Shown here: positions 1-8,896 of the stretch, piece after piece
Position numbering within the stretch: position 1 is the stretch's first letter
Layout: each line of letters begins with the position of its first letter
The notes under the pieces: model-generated
The model's database searches: none
The model's input: the letters and a program-made list of their open reading frames with translations, nothing else
Told to the model about the DNA's origin: nothing
Assembly (NCBI GenBank): GCA_902521005.1
Contig: CABYPZ010000003.1
Span: 38,219-102,218 of the forward strand
DNA: 64,000 bases
From: an uncultured Pelagibacteraceae bacterium
Lineage (GTDB): Bacteria; Pseudomonadota; Alphaproteobacteria; Pelagibacterales; Pelagibacteraceae
Direction: 5' to 3'
Made by a program: the position numbers and the translations under genes

Positions 1-1139
1 TGAGAGACAGAATCAAAGCGCTTAATATTATTCAATCATCTCAAAGAATAAATGAAGCTAACTTAGTGGAAGCAGATGTAATTGCTGGATATAAAGAGTC
101 TGGCAAAACTTGTATTCAAGTGTTCTTTTATAGATCAAAACAAAATTGGGGTAACCAAGCTTTTTTTCCAAAACATGATCCTGATGAAAATTTAAGTGAA
201 ATATTAAATTCATTTATTACGCAGTTTTATGAAAACAAAGGTGTTCCTTCATCAATAATACTATCTGAAGAGATAAAAGAAAAAATTTTAATTGAAAAAA
301 CACTTTCTCAAAAGGAAAATAAACAAATAAATATTTCAGTTGCAAAAAAAGGATCTAAATTAAAGGTTATTGAACAGGCAATAAAAAATGCAAAAGATAG
401 TTTAAATAGAAAACTATACGAAAGCCAAAATAATAAAGAACTATTTGAAAGTGTTGCCAAGAAATTCAATTTAGAAACTAATATTAATTTAATTGAAGTA
501 TATGACAACAGTCATATACAAGGCACTGACAGTGTTGGTGCATTAATTGCATTTGGTGATGAGGGGTTTGTAAAAAAAAGATATAGGAAATTTAATATAA
601 AAATTAAAAAAAATGAACAAGACGATTACGGGATGATGAAAGAGGTTTTAAACAGAAGATTTAAGAGAGCAATTCAAGAAAAGGAAAACTTTTTATCCTT
701 TCCAGACTTAGTTTTAATAGATGGAGGCAAAGGTCAATATTCGACTGCTAGAGAAGTTTTAAATGAACTTGGACTTCATGATTTGCCAATAATTGCGATA
801 GCTAAAGGAAAGTTCAGAAATAGTGGAAACGAAACTTTTTTTCACAATGGAAAAGAATATAAATTCCAAAAAAATGATCCTACTTTATTTTTTTTGCAAA
901 GGATTAGAGATGAGTCGCATAGGTTTGCGATTAGTGCTCACAGAGCTAAAAGAAAAAAAGGTATTAGCAAATCGCTTTTAGATCAAATTGAAGGTATAGG
1001 ATTTATCAGAAAAAGAGCATTATTAAACCATTTTGGCTCTGCTAGAGAAGTAGAATCAGCTAGTTTAGATGAAATAAAATCTGTAGAAGGAGTTGAAGAA
1101 AAAGTTGCAAAAAAAATATATAATTTTTTTCACGAATGA
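1..1139 (+). CDS. uvrC: UvrABC excinuclease subunit C, C-terminal part (5' end beyond window)
   Basis: UvrC makes the dual incisions in nucleotide excision repair together with UvrA and UvrB. The frame is open from base 3 through the left edge, so the first in-frame start (GTG at 66) is internal; the RDRIKAL stretch before it is typical UvrC sequence. About 379 residues are visible, roughly the C-terminal 60% of a usual ~600-residue UvrC; the GIY-YIG nuclease domain is off the window. Seen are the RNase H-like incision domain ([24 protein letters not shown] with its catalytic Asp) and a C-terminal double helix-hairpin-helix ([18 protein letters not shown]). The last four bases overlap the pgsA start (ATGA), indicating translational coupling. 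Confidence 0.97.
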   Translation, partial: RDRIKALNIIQSSQRINEANLVEADVIAGYKESGKTCIQVFFYRSKQNWGNQAFFPKHDPDENLSEILNSFITQFYENKGVPSSIILSEEIKEKILIEKTLSQKENKQINISVAKKGSKLKVIEQAIKNAKDSLNRKLYESQNNKELFESVAKKFNLETNINLIEVYDNSHIQGTDSVGALIAFGDEGFVKKRYRKFNIKIKKNEQDDYGMMKEVLNRRFKRAIQEKENFLSFPDLVLIDGGKGQYSTAREVLNELGLHDLPIIAIAKGKFRNSGNETFFHNGKEYKFQKNDPTLFFLQRIRDESHRFAISAHRAKRKKGISKSLLDQIEGIGFIRKRALLNHFGSAREVESASLDEIKSVEGVEEKVAKKIYNFFHE

Positions 1140-1720
1140 ATTTTAAGATACCAAATTACCTAACCATAGGAAGAATAATAATAGTTCCTATATTTGTGTT
1201 TACGTACTATTTGCCAGGTATATATGGAGATATTCTACCCTTTGCATTGTTTGTTATTGCTTCTTTCACTGATTTTCTAGATGGATTATTGGCTCGAATG
1301 TATAAAGAAGAGTCTAAGCTTGGAGAATTACTTGATCCAATTGCAGATAAAATAATTGTTGCAACTGCGCTGATATTACTAGTAATGGATAATACAATTA
1401 AAAATTATGAAGTAATTGCAGCTATTATTATTCTAACAAGAGAAATATTAATATCTGGATTAAGAGAATTCTTAGCTAAAGGAAAAATTAAATTACCTGT
1501 TTCAAATTTGGCAAAGCTAAAAACTTTTCTACAAATGTTTGCTATAGCAACTTTATTAACAGGTGAAACTGGAAATAAGTTTTTAAATTTTCAAGACTAT
1601 AATGCTCAGACAATTGGGATTATTCTTTTATGGCTCTCAGCCTTTTTGACTCTATATACTGGTTACGAATATATAAAAAAAGGAATTGACCATGCCATAT
1701 CTGAAGATAATAAAAATTAA
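1136..1720 (+). CDS. pgsA: CDP-diacylglycerol--glycerol-3-phosphate 3-phosphatidyltransferase
   Basis: This is the committed membrane enzyme of phosphatidylglycerol synthesis, making PG-phosphate from CDP-diacylglycerol and glycerol-3-phosphate. The 194-residue protein has the complete CDP-alcohol phosphatidyltransferase signature at residues 49-71 (D49-G50...R54...G63...D67...D71) and several hydrophobic segments, as expected for this family of ~180-200 residues. It overlaps uvrC by 4 bp, and uvrC-pgsA adjacency is widespread in proteobacteria. Its stop lies in TTAA, which is shared with the stop of the convergent ilvE gene, so there is no room between them for a terminator. Confidence 0.95.
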   Translation: MNFKIPNYLTIGRIIIVPIFVFTYYLPGIYGDILPFALFVIASFTDFLDGLLARMYKEESKLGELLDPIADKIIVATALILLVMDNTIKNYEVIAAIIILTREILISGLREFLAKGKIKLPVSNLAKLKTFLQMFAIATLLTGETGNKFLNFQDYNAQTIGIILLWLSAFLTLYTGYEYIKKGIDHAISEDNKN

Positions 1721-2598
1721 GCTGCTTTTCTCTTTCTGACTATCTCTTGATAACTATCAGATAAACCAATTATAGTTTTACAAACCTTAAAATTAAATTT
1801 ATCAATTTGAGAAACGGGAGTTACCTCTGCTGCAGTGCCAGTTAAAAAACAGCCAACAAAATTTGATAATTCATCTGGTTTAATTTTTCTCTCAATGACT
1901 TCAATGTTTTTTGATTTTGCAATTTCGATTATTGTTCGTCTAGTAATTCCATCTAAAAAAGAATCTGGAGTAGGTGTATGTAATTTGCCATCCATATCTT
2001 TAAAAAAAACATTGGCTCCAGTTGCCTCAGCTACATAACCCTCGTGATCAAGCATTAAAGAGTCTGTATAACCTTGTTTCTCTGCTTCATGCTTTGATAA
2101 GGTACATATCATATATAATCCCGCAGCTTTAGTATCCCAAGGAATTGTGTTTGGAGCAGGCCTTCTCCAATTAGAAATGTTTAATTTTATTCCCTCAATT
2201 TTTAACTTTGGATCAAAATAGGATCCCCACTCCCACGTTGCAACTGCAACATGAATTTTTGTTTTCTGAGCAGAAATTGCCATCATCTCACTCCCTCTCC
2301 AAGCAACTGGTCTTACATATCCGTTAGACACATTTTGAATAGATATAATTTTTTTTGAAGCAGCATTAATTTCCTCAAGAGTATAGGGTATTTCAAATCC
2401 CATTCTTTCTGCTGAATAAAAAAATCTTTTTGTATGCTCTTCTAGTTTGAATATTTCTCCATCATAAACTCTTTCACCTTCAAATACACAACTTGCATAG
2501 TGCAATCCATGACTTAAAACATGAACTTTTACATCGTTCCAATCAACTAGTTCGTTGTTGTACCAGATTTTTCCTTCTCTTTTATCGTAGGGTATCAT
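1717..2598 (-). CDS. ilvE: Branched-chain amino acid aminotransferase
   Basis: A PLP-dependent class IV aminotransferase for the last step of leucine, isoleucine and valine synthesis. The 293 residues match the usual length. Visible landmarks are the N-terminal SHGLHYASCVFEGERVY segment, the PLP lysine in WDTKAAGLY, the LMLDHEGYVAEATGANVFF segment that contributes cofactor contacts, and the late FLTGTAAEVTPV phosphate-binding motif. D-amino-acid transaminases and aminodeoxychorismate lyases share the fold, but the overall pattern and length favour IlvE. It stands alone on the minus strand, convergent with pgsA and divergent from marR across 64 bp. Confidence 0.93.
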   Translation of the reverse strand: MIPYDKREGKIWYNNELVDWNDVKVHVLSHGLHYASCVFEGERVYDGEIFKLEEHTKRFFYSAERMGFEIPYTLEEINAASKKIISIQNVSNGYVRPVAWRGSEMMAISAQKTKIHVAVATWEWGSYFDPKLKIEGIKLNISNWRRPAPNTIPWDTKAAGLYMICTLSKHEAEKQGYTDSLMLDHEGYVAEATGANVFFKDMDGKLHTPTPDSFLDGITRRTIIEIAKSKNIEVIERKIKPDELSNFVGCFLTGTAAEVTPVSQIDKFNFKVCKTIIGLSDSYQEIVRKRKAA

Positions 2599-2662
2599 TT
2601 TGATTTAATTTATTTTAAAAAATATCTTTGTATTTATAATATGTCAATATAACTTACCAATT

Positions 2663-3106
2663 ATGAAAGAACTTTTATATCTTAAGGACGATCAGCTCAT
2701 AGAATTTATTGAAAAAATATCAATGAGTTATAGAGAAACTTTCTCAGATGCTAAGAAGGTTTTAGATCGTAATTCCATAGGAATTGCCCATCACAAAGTC
2801 ATAAATCTAATATCTTTATATGAAGGGATAACTATTTCAGAACTTTTAAAAAAACTCAAAATTACAAAACAAAGTTTAAATAGAGTTTTAAAAGATTTAA
2901 TTAAGATAGAAGTTGTAGATTTTAAAAAAGATAAAAAAGATACCAGATTAAAACATGTTTATTTAAACGAAAAAGGTAATAAATTATTTAATGAAATTTT
3001 TAGTATTCAAAGAAGAAGAATTTACAAAGCACTTTTAAATTCAAGTTCTAAAGAAGTGATTAATTTTAATAACGTTTTAAATAGAATCATAAATGAAAAA
3101 ATTTGA
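2663..3106 (+). CDS. MarR-family transcriptional regulator (PetP-like)
   Basis: A 147-residue winged-helix protein. The recognition region (GITISELLKKLKITKQSLNRVLKDLI, about residues 52-77) and the wing (FKKDKKDTRLKHVYLNEKGNKLF) are typical of MarR proteins. It overlaps the next gene, a response regulator, by 14 bp, so the two are almost certainly co-transcribed. The pairing recalls PetP-PetR of Rhodobacter, where a MarR-like protein precedes an OmpR-type regulator; that parallel is inferred from layout and family only. A TATAAT lies at 2635-2640 upstream, but such strings are common in DNA this AT-rich. Ligand and targets are unknown. Confidence 0.8.
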   Translation: MKELLYLKDDQLIEFIEKISMSYRETFSDAKKVLDRNSIGIAHHKVINLISLYEGITISELLKKLKITKQSLNRVLKDLIKIEVVDFKKDKKDTRLKHVYLNEKGNKLFNEIFSIQRRRIYKALLNSSSKEVINFNNVLNRIINEKI

Positions 3107-3770
3107 GGCACATATTTTAGTTGTCGATGATGATGATGGTATAAGAGAGTTAGTTAAACAATACTTAAATCAAAATAACTTTCTTGTTTCTACAGCTAAT
3201 AGTGCGGAAGATGCACTTGAGAAAATACAAGTTATAAAATTCGATTTAATTATTTTAGATATAATGATGCCTGGAAAAAGTGGACTAGAATTTACTATTG
3301 AAAATAAAAAAAAAATTAATACTCCAATAATTCTTCTAACAGCTAAAGGTGAAGCATCTGAAAGAGTTAAAGGTCTTGAAGTAGGTGCAGATGATTATTT
3401 GCCAAAACCATTTGAACCAAAAGAGTTAATTCTCAGGATAAAAAATATTTTAAATAAAACTCAAATTGATGCAAAAAAAAGAATGGTAAGTTTTGGAAAT
3501 ATAGAAATCAATTTAAATAAACATTTGATAATTAAAAACAATGAAGAGTTTAAAATAAACTCAACAGAGAAAACTATTCTAGAAGTAATGATTAATTCTC
3601 CTGGAAAAACTTTTTCAAGAGAAGAAATAGGCAATATTATTAAACTAGATAAAGAAAGATCGATAGATGTAGTAATAACTCGATTAAGAAAAAAGATTGA
3701 AATAGACCCCAAAAATCCAAAATATTTACAAACTTTAAGAGGAGAAGGATATGTTTTATGGATTGAGTAA
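3093..3770 (+). CDS. Two-component response regulator, OmpR/PetR family
   Basis: A 225-residue receiver plus winged-helix regulator. The receiver has the acidic pocket D12-D14, the phospho-acceptor D56 in LIILDIMMPG, and the conserved Lys in DDYLPKPFEP. The C-terminal half is an OmpR/PhoB winged helix (NSTEKTILEVMINSPGKTFS, then a DVVITRLRKKIE recognition region and a TLRGEGYVL ending). It overlaps marR by 14 bp and the downstream sensor kinase by 20 bp, which makes a tight three-gene unit. OmpR, PetR and ChvI are all possible orthologues and sequence reading alone cannot choose. Confidence 0.9.
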   Translation: MKKFEAHILVVDDDDGIRELVKQYLNQNNFLVSTANSAEDALEKIQVIKFDLIILDIMMPGKSGLEFTIENKKKINTPIILLTAKGEASERVKGLEVGADDYLPKPFEPKELILRIKNILNKTQIDAKKRMVSFGNIEINLNKHLIIKNNEEFKINSTEKTILEVMINSPGKTFSREEIGNIIKLDKERSIDVVITRLRKKIEIDPKNPKYLQTLRGEGYVLWIE

Positions 3771-5064
3771 ATTGATTAAAAGAATCCTACCAAAACAGTT
3801 ATTTTATAGGGGTCTGTTAATTGTTGCTACTCCAATAATTATTTTACAGGTAACGATATCATTAGTTTTTTTTGACAGCTTATGGATAAAAACAAATAAA
3901 GGAATGACGAAAGCTCTTGTGAGTGAAGTTAGAACTTTTATTGATGCGTATGATAACGATCAAAATAATAAAGATTATATTATTGTAATGTTCAAAGACT
4001 ACCTTCAATTTAATATAAAGTATGAAGAAAACAAAAAGATTCCAAAAATAAAAAAAGAAAGATGGTTCAGTCCAATAGATAGGTCGTTGAGAAGAGAATT
4101 AAAATCTCAAAATTTAACTTTTTTCTATGATACTTCATCATATGTAAATTTAATTGATTTAAAAATAAAATATAAAGATGGATACTTTCAGTTCTTTATA
4201 CCAAGAGAAAGATTAACTAATTCATCTGTTAGATTATTTGCTTTATGGATAACAATCCCGGCTTTATTAATGATTGGTATAGCAATTATTTTTTTAAAAA
4301 ACCAGACTAGACCAATTATTAAGCTTGCGGAGGCCTCAGAAAGATTTGGTCGAGGAGAAAGTGTAGAAGAATATTCGCCATCTGGTGCGTTAGAAATTAG
4401 AAAAGCAGGATATGAATTTGAAAGAATGAGAAAACGTATTTTAAGACATTTAAATCAAAGATCAGAGATGTTGTCTGGTATTAGTCATGATTTAAGAACA
4501 CCATTAACAAGAATCAAATTACAAATGGAAATAATTAAAGACGAGGAGGTTAAGAAAAAACTATCTGATGATATTGATGAAATGGAAAAAATGTTGAATG
4601 AGTATCTACAATTTTCTAAATCAACTTTTACAGAAAAAAATGAAAAATTTGATATTTCTGAATTGATAAAAATAATAGTAAAAAAATATAATTTAGAAAA
4701 TATTTTTATTGAGCAAAGTGAAAAAAACATTTTTACTGGAAGAAAAAGTTTAATTCATAGATGTTTATCTAATTTAATTGACAATAGTTTAAAATATGGA
4801 AAAAATGTTACAATTAACCAATTTGTTTCAAAAAAAAAGCTTACTTTATTAGTGGAAGATGACGGTCCAGGTATTCCTGAGTCCGAATATGATAATGTTT
4901 TTAAACCTTTCTATAAAATTGACAAAAGTAGAAATAAAATAAAATCAAGCGTTGGCCTTGGTTTATCCATTGCATCAGATATTGTTAGGTCTCACGGTGG
5001 CAGTATTGAATTAGACAAATCAGGAATGGGTGGACTTAAAGTTAAGATCTCTTTGCCGATTTAG
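3751..5064 (+). CDS. Sensor histidine kinase, EnvZ-like
   Basis: A 437-residue membrane kinase that should phosphorylate the regulator encoded just upstream. Order of parts: a first membrane helix near residues 18-42, a periplasmic domain of about 120 residues, a second helix near 165-185, a HAMP-like linker (RPIIKLAEASERFGRGE), the dimerisation/H-box SHDLRTPLTRIKLQ with phospho-acceptor H246, and a HATPase domain with N box (NLIDNSLKYG), G1 (DDGPGIPE) and G2 (GLGLSIASDIV). The H-box and layout are EnvZ-like, and the signal is unknown. Its 3' end overlaps a convergent small gene by 23 bp. Confidence 0.9.
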   Translation: MFYGLSKLIKRILPKQLFYRGLLIVATPIIILQVTISLVFFDSLWIKTNKGMTKALVSEVRTFIDAYDNDQNNKDYIIVMFKDYLQFNIKYEENKKIPKIKKERWFSPIDRSLRRELKSQNLTFFYDTSSYVNLIDLKIKYKDGYFQFFIPRERLTNSSVRLFALWITIPALLMIGIAIIFLKNQTRPIIKLAEASERFGRGESVEEYSPSGALEIRKAGYEFERMRKRILRHLNQRSEMLSGISHDLRTPLTRIKLQMEIIKDEEVKKKLSDDIDEMEKMLNEYLQFSKSTFTEKNEKFDISELIKIIVKKYNLENIFIEQSEKNIFTGRKSLIHRCLSNLIDNSLKYGKNVTINQFVSKKKLTLLVEDDGPGIPESEYDNVFKPFYKIDKSRNKIKSSVGLGLSIASDIVRSHGGSIELDKSGMGGLKVKISLPI

Positions 5065-5293
5065 ATTTAGTTTTTTTTCTTTTCTCAAGATTTTCTATTT
5101 TTTTTTCTAACTTTTCAATCCTTTTTGATAAAATATCTGTTTCTTCTTTACTGGTCAATTTCATCTTAAAAACTATTTCATCTCTTTTAGACTTTAATAT
5201 ACTTAAAATATCTTCACTAATATCTTTATAATTTACAATGCCCTGTTCAACTAATTTTGCTAATCTATCAATAACAAATTTTGTTTTTTTCAT
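5042..5293 (-). CDS. Small coiled-coil protein, UbiK/BMFP-like
   Basis: An 83-residue protein. Its C-terminal half (residues about 48-75) is a charged coiled coil (TDILSKRIEKLEKKIENLEKR), followed by a basic tail. The form, a helical N-terminal part then a short coiled coil with R-x-x-x-LE repeats, resembles the BMFP/UbiK (YqiC) family, whose E. coli member helps ubiquinone biosynthesis. The assignment rests on architecture rather than strong motif identity. It is the only minus-strand gene between envZ-like and lgt, and its end overlaps the kinase gene by 23 bp. Confidence 0.5.
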   Translation of the reverse strand: MKKTKFVIDRLAKLVEQGIVNYKDISEDILSILKSKRDEIVFKMKLTSKEETDILSKRIEKLEKKIENLEKRKKTKSKSAKRS

Positions 5294-5349
5294 ATATTTC
5301 TTTATTAAATAAAATTATATAATCTAAATTTTTATAGTATTAATATACA

Positions 5350-6117
5350 ATGTTCATTAATAATTTTGACCCAGTAGCATTTGAATTTCTGACATTTAAA
5401 ATAAGGTGGTATTCTTTATCTTATATTGTTGGAATTGTTATTGCATGGATTTATATTAAAAAATTCATTTTAAAAGAAACAGAATATTCAAAATATGTTG
5501 ATGACCTTATATCTTATGTAATAATAGGATTGATAATTGGGGGAAGGTTGGGATATGTAATATTCTATAACTTTGAATATTATACTAGCAACCCCCTAGA
5601 AATTTTAATGATTTGGACAGGTGGAATGTCTTTTCATGGTGGAGTATTAGGAGTTATTATTTCAACGTATTTATTTTGTAAAAAAAATAAACTAAGGACT
5701 TTTTATTTTTTAGATCTTATTTCATTATCTGCTCCTATTGGAATTTTTTTAGGGAGAATAGCAAATTTTATAAATTCAGAATTATATGGAACAAAGACTG
5801 ATTTTTTTTTAGCGGTAATTTTTGAAAAGGTCGACAGTGTTTCAAGACACCCTTCTCAGTTATACGAAGCTTTTTTTGAAGGTATAATTTTATTTATATT
5901 ATTAAATTTTATTTATAAAAAATATATCAATCATAAGCCAGGAGTATTATCTGCCTTGTTTTTAATATTCTATTCTGTATTCCGGTTTATAATTGAATTC
6001 ACTAGAGAGCCGGATGCTCATTTAGGTTTAGTATTTATGGAATTAAGTCAAGGTCAAGTAATGAGTATACTATTTTTTGTTGTGGGATTAATCATTTTAA
6101 AAATTAAAAATGCTTAA
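5350..6117 (+). CDS. lgt: Phosphatidylglycerol--prolipoprotein diacylglyceryl transferase
   Basis: Lgt transfers diacylglycerol from phosphatidylglycerol to the lipobox cysteine of prolipoproteins, the step before LspA cleavage (lspA lies near 60.5 kb). The 255-residue polytopic protein carries the family hallmarks: the GGMSFHGGVLG motif with H96, the GRIANFINSELYG signature near residues 136-148, and RHPSQLYEA further on. Length is slightly below the usual 260-290. It overlaps the following methyltransferase gene by 8 bp, so it probably heads a lgt-midA-pgeF operon. Confidence 0.96.
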   Translation: MFINNFDPVAFEFLTFKIRWYSLSYIVGIVIAWIYIKKFILKETEYSKYVDDLISYVIIGLIIGGRLGYVIFYNFEYYTSNPLEILMIWTGGMSFHGGVLGVIISTYLFCKKNKLRTFYFLDLISLSAPIGIFLGRIANFINSELYGTKTDFFLAVIFEKVDSVSRHPSQLYEAFFEGIILFILLNFIYKKYINHKPGVLSALFLIFYSVFRFIIEFTREPDAHLGLVFMELSQGQVMSILFFVVGLIILKIKNA

Positions 6118-7162
6118 AAATAAAAGATCAATTCCCTTAGACCAGTTTATTAATAAAGCGTTATACGATAAATCAAGTGGATATTATTTTAAGAAAAATC
6201 CTTTTGGGAAAAATGGTGACTATATAACCTCTCCAAATATATCTAGACTTTTTTCAGAAATGTTATCTATTTGGACCATTGCGTTTTGGGAAAATCTTAA
6301 ATTTCCAAAAAAAATCAATCTTATAGAATTGGGAGGTGGAAATGGTGAAATGGTACTTCAAATGATTAAAACTTTTGAAAAATTTCCAAAATTTTCTAAT
6401 TCTTGTAATATTTTTATATATGAAAAAAGTCCGTATTTAAAAAGTATTCAAAAAAAAAAATTACAAAATTATAAAGTTAAATGGATCAAAAGTTTTAATG
6501 AACTCAATAATGACCCAAATATATTCGTTGCTAATGAATTTTTTGATGCATTACCAATAAAACAATTTATTAAAATTAAAAATCGATGGGCAGAAAGATA
6601 TATTGAGATTTCAAATAACAAAAGCTTTAAATTTATTAATAAGTTTACAGATATGAATTTAATTGAACAAAAGGTTGGTTTTAAAATTTTTCAAAAACAA
6701 AAAATTGTAGAATACTCACCTTTATCTCTTAAATTTCTTAAGTTGATTTCAAGAAAATTAAAGAGATCAAATGGTGGTATTTTAATAATAGATTATGGTT
6801 ATATGAACAATATGATGAGAGATACTGTGCAATCAATCTATAAACATAAAGCCAATAATATTTTTTTAAATTTTAGTGATGCAGATATCACACATTTAAT
6901 TAATTTTGAATTATTCAAGAAAATAATAAAAAAAAATAATTTAAAAGTTCAGGGAATTACTTCGCAGAGAGAATTCTTGATAAATATGGGAATTCTTGAA
7001 AGAGCAGAAATGATATCTAAAAAACTAAAATTTACAGATAAAGCAAATATATTTTATAGGCTTAGAAAACTTATCGATAATAAAGAAATGGGTAAATTAT
7101 TTAAGTTCATGCTTATAACAAATAAAAATATAAAATTTAAAACAGGTTTTAAAGTTGATTAA
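6110..7162 (+). CDS. SAM-dependent methyltransferase, MidA/NDUFAF7 family
   Basis: A 350-residue protein of the family whose mitochondrial member NDUFAF7 dimethylates an arginine of a complex I subunit. Evidence is the N-terminal DKSSGYYF...GKNGDYITSPNISRLFSEML block, the SAM-binding motif IELGGGNGEMVLQMI (about residues 71-85), and NEFFDALPIKQF later. The link to complex I is family knowledge; the bacterial substrate is not established from sequence. It sits between lgt and pgeF with overlaps of 8 bp on each side, the usual alphaproteobacterial order. Confidence 0.88.
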   Translation: MLKNKRSIPLDQFINKALYDKSSGYYFKKNPFGKNGDYITSPNISRLFSEMLSIWTIAFWENLKFPKKINLIELGGGNGEMVLQMIKTFEKFPKFSNSCNIFIYEKSPYLKSIQKKKLQNYKVKWIKSFNELNNDPNIFVANEFFDALPIKQFIKIKNRWAERYIEISNNKSFKFINKFTDMNLIEQKVGFKIFQKQKIVEYSPLSLKFLKLISRKLKRSNGGILIIDYGYMNNMMRDTVQSIYKHKANNIFLNFSDADITHLINFELFKKIIKKNNLKVQGITSQREFLINMGILERAEMISKKLKFTDKANIFYRLRKLIDNKEMGKLFKFMLITNKNIKFKTGFKVD

Positions 7163-7907
7163 ATCAAAAATATTAAAAAAATTTAAAAATATAGAACATG
7201 GCTTTTTTAATAGCAAAGGCGGTGTATCAAAAGGAATATACAAAAGTTTAAATTGTGGACCAGGTTCTAAAGATAAAAAATATTTTATAAATAAAAATCT
7301 AAAAATTGTATTAAAAAAACTTAACTCTTCACAAAAAAAACTAATTTTGCTTAATCAAATACATAGTAATAAAATTTATTATGTTAAAGAAAAAAGGAAA
7401 AAAAAACTAATAGGAGATGGAATAATTACTGAAAATAGATCTTTGGCTATAGGTATTTTGACGGCAGATTGTTGCCCTATTCTATTTTTTGATCCTGTTA
7501 AAAATATTATCGGAGCAGCGCACGCGGGTTGGAGAGGAGCATATAAAAAAATTGGCAAGAAGATGATATTAAAACTATTAAATAAAGGAACAAAATTAAA
7601 TGATATACATGTAGTAATTGGACCAACTATTTTACAAAAAAACTATGAAGTTAAAAAAGATTTCAAATTAAGATTTTTAAAACAAGATTTATCAAATAGG
7701 ATATTTTTTAAAATAAAGCAAAAAAAACTTTATTTTGATTTATCGGGCTACATCTCAACTCAAATGAAAAATATTGGTGTAAAGAATATCGAAATTATTA
7801 AAAAAGATACATTTGAACCAAAAAATAATTTTTTTAGCGCAAGAAGGTCTTTAAAAAATAATTTTGATGATTATGGTAGAAATATATCAATAATTATGAT
7901 TAAATAG
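7155..7907 (+). CDS. pgeF: Peptidoglycan editing factor PgeF / YfiH-family laccase-domain protein
   Basis: A 250-residue YfiH-family protein. Such proteins are often labelled polyphenol oxidase; in E. coli PgeF removes mis-incorporated residues from peptidoglycan precursors, and mammalian FAMIN acts on purine nucleosides. Conserved metal-site blocks are visible: LNQIHSNKI, TADCCPILFFDP, GAAHAGWRGAYKKIG, and FEPKNNFFSARRS near the C-terminus. The start is a TTG at 7155, inside the end of the preceding gene (8-bp overlap); the next ATG would remove conserved N-terminal sequence (EHGFFNSKGGVSKGIY). Confidence 0.88.
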   Translation: MIKSKILKKFKNIEHGFFNSKGGVSKGIYKSLNCGPGSKDKKYFINKNLKIVLKKLNSSQKKLILLNQIHSNKIYYVKEKRKKKLIGDGIITENRSLAIGILTADCCPILFFDPVKNIIGAAHAGWRGAYKKIGKKMILKLLNKGTKLNDIHVVIGPTILQKNYEVKKDFKLRFLKQDLSNRIFFKIKQKKLYFDLSGYISTQMKNIGVKNIEIIKKDTFEPKNNFFSARRSLKNNFDDYGRNISIIMIK

Positions 7908-7919
7908 AGTATCTCAGAA

Positions 7920-8852
7920 ATGAAACTTCTTACAGGGAATAGCAATAAAAATCTTAGTGTAAAAATATCAAAATTCCTTAAGACTAAACTCGTACATTCA
8001 AGTATTAAAAAATTTTCGGATGGTGAAATTTATATTGAAATAAAAGAAAACATAAGAGGAAATAGTATTTTTATTGTTCAATCAGTTAGTTCGCCAGCAA
8101 ATGATAATCTTATGGAACTTTTATTGTGTATAGATGCATTAAAAAGATCATCAGCAAAAAATATTACTGCTGTAATTCCATACTTTGGATATGCAAGACA
8201 AGATCGTAAAGTAGCACCAAGAACATCAATATCAGCTAAACTTGTTTCAAATTTAATAACTAAGGCTGGAGCAGACAGAGTGGTAACAGTTGATCTGCAT
8301 GCTGGACAAATTCAAGGTTTTTTTGATTTACCAGTTGATAACCTTTTTGCAACACCAATATTTGCTAGACATGTAAAAAGAAACGTTAAAGGAAATAATT
8401 TAATTTGTGTTTCACCGGATGTTGGTGGGGTTGAAAGAACTAGAGCTCTTGCAAGAAAGCTAGACAAAGGAATAGCAATTATTGACAAAAGACGGCCAGC
8501 GCCAGGAAAATCACAAGTTATGAATGTTATTGGAAACGTAAAAAATAAAACTTGTATAATAATTGACGATATAATTGACTCTGGCGGAACAATTGTGAAT
8601 GCTGCACAAGCACTTATCAATAGAGGTGCTAAAGAAGTTCACGTTTATATAACTCATGGAGTTTTGAGTGGAGAAGCTGTAGAAAAAATAAAAAAATCGA
8701 AAATAAAAAAGTTGGTAATTACTGATACGATTGATAATTCAGATAAGGTAAAAAAAGCCAAAAATATAGAGGTATTATCAATTGCTAATTTACTTGGAGA
8801 AGCAATTAAACGAATTTCTAACTCTACCTCTGTTTCAGATTTATTTAAATAA
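7920..8852 (+). CDS. prs: Ribose-phosphate pyrophosphokinase
   Basis: This enzyme makes PRPP from ribose-5-phosphate and ATP, feeding purine, pyrimidine, histidine and NAD synthesis. The 310-residue length is standard. Motifs include [10 protein letters not shown] (ATP loop), [19 protein letters not shown] (with the flexible-loop region [10 protein letters not shown] further on) and the PRPP loop [12 protein letters not shown] at about residues 217-228. It is followed by rplY, pth and ychF, a conserved alphaproteobacterial gene order. Confidence 0.97.
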   Translation: MKLLTGNSNKNLSVKISKFLKTKLVHSSIKKFSDGEIYIEIKENIRGNSIFIVQSVSSPANDNLMELLLCIDALKRSSAKNITAVIPYFGYARQDRKVAPRTSISAKLVSNLITKAGADRVVTVDLHAGQIQGFFDLPVDNLFATPIFARHVKRNVKGNNLICVSPDVGGVERTRALARKLDKGIAIIDKRRPAPGKSQVMNVIGNVKNKTCIIIDDIIDSGGTIVNAAQALINRGAKEVHVYITHGVLSGEAVEKIKKSKIKKLVITDTIDNSDKVKKAKNIEVLSIANLLGEAIKRISNSTSVSDLFK

Positions 8853-8896
8853 ATTACTTGTAAATTTTACTATCATAAGTTAAAAACCTTCACTTT

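Noticed and set aside
2635..2640. TATAAT as a marR promoter
   Set aside because: No good -35 at proper spacing, and TATAAT-like strings are frequent in this AT-rich DNA; not strong enough to list as a feature.
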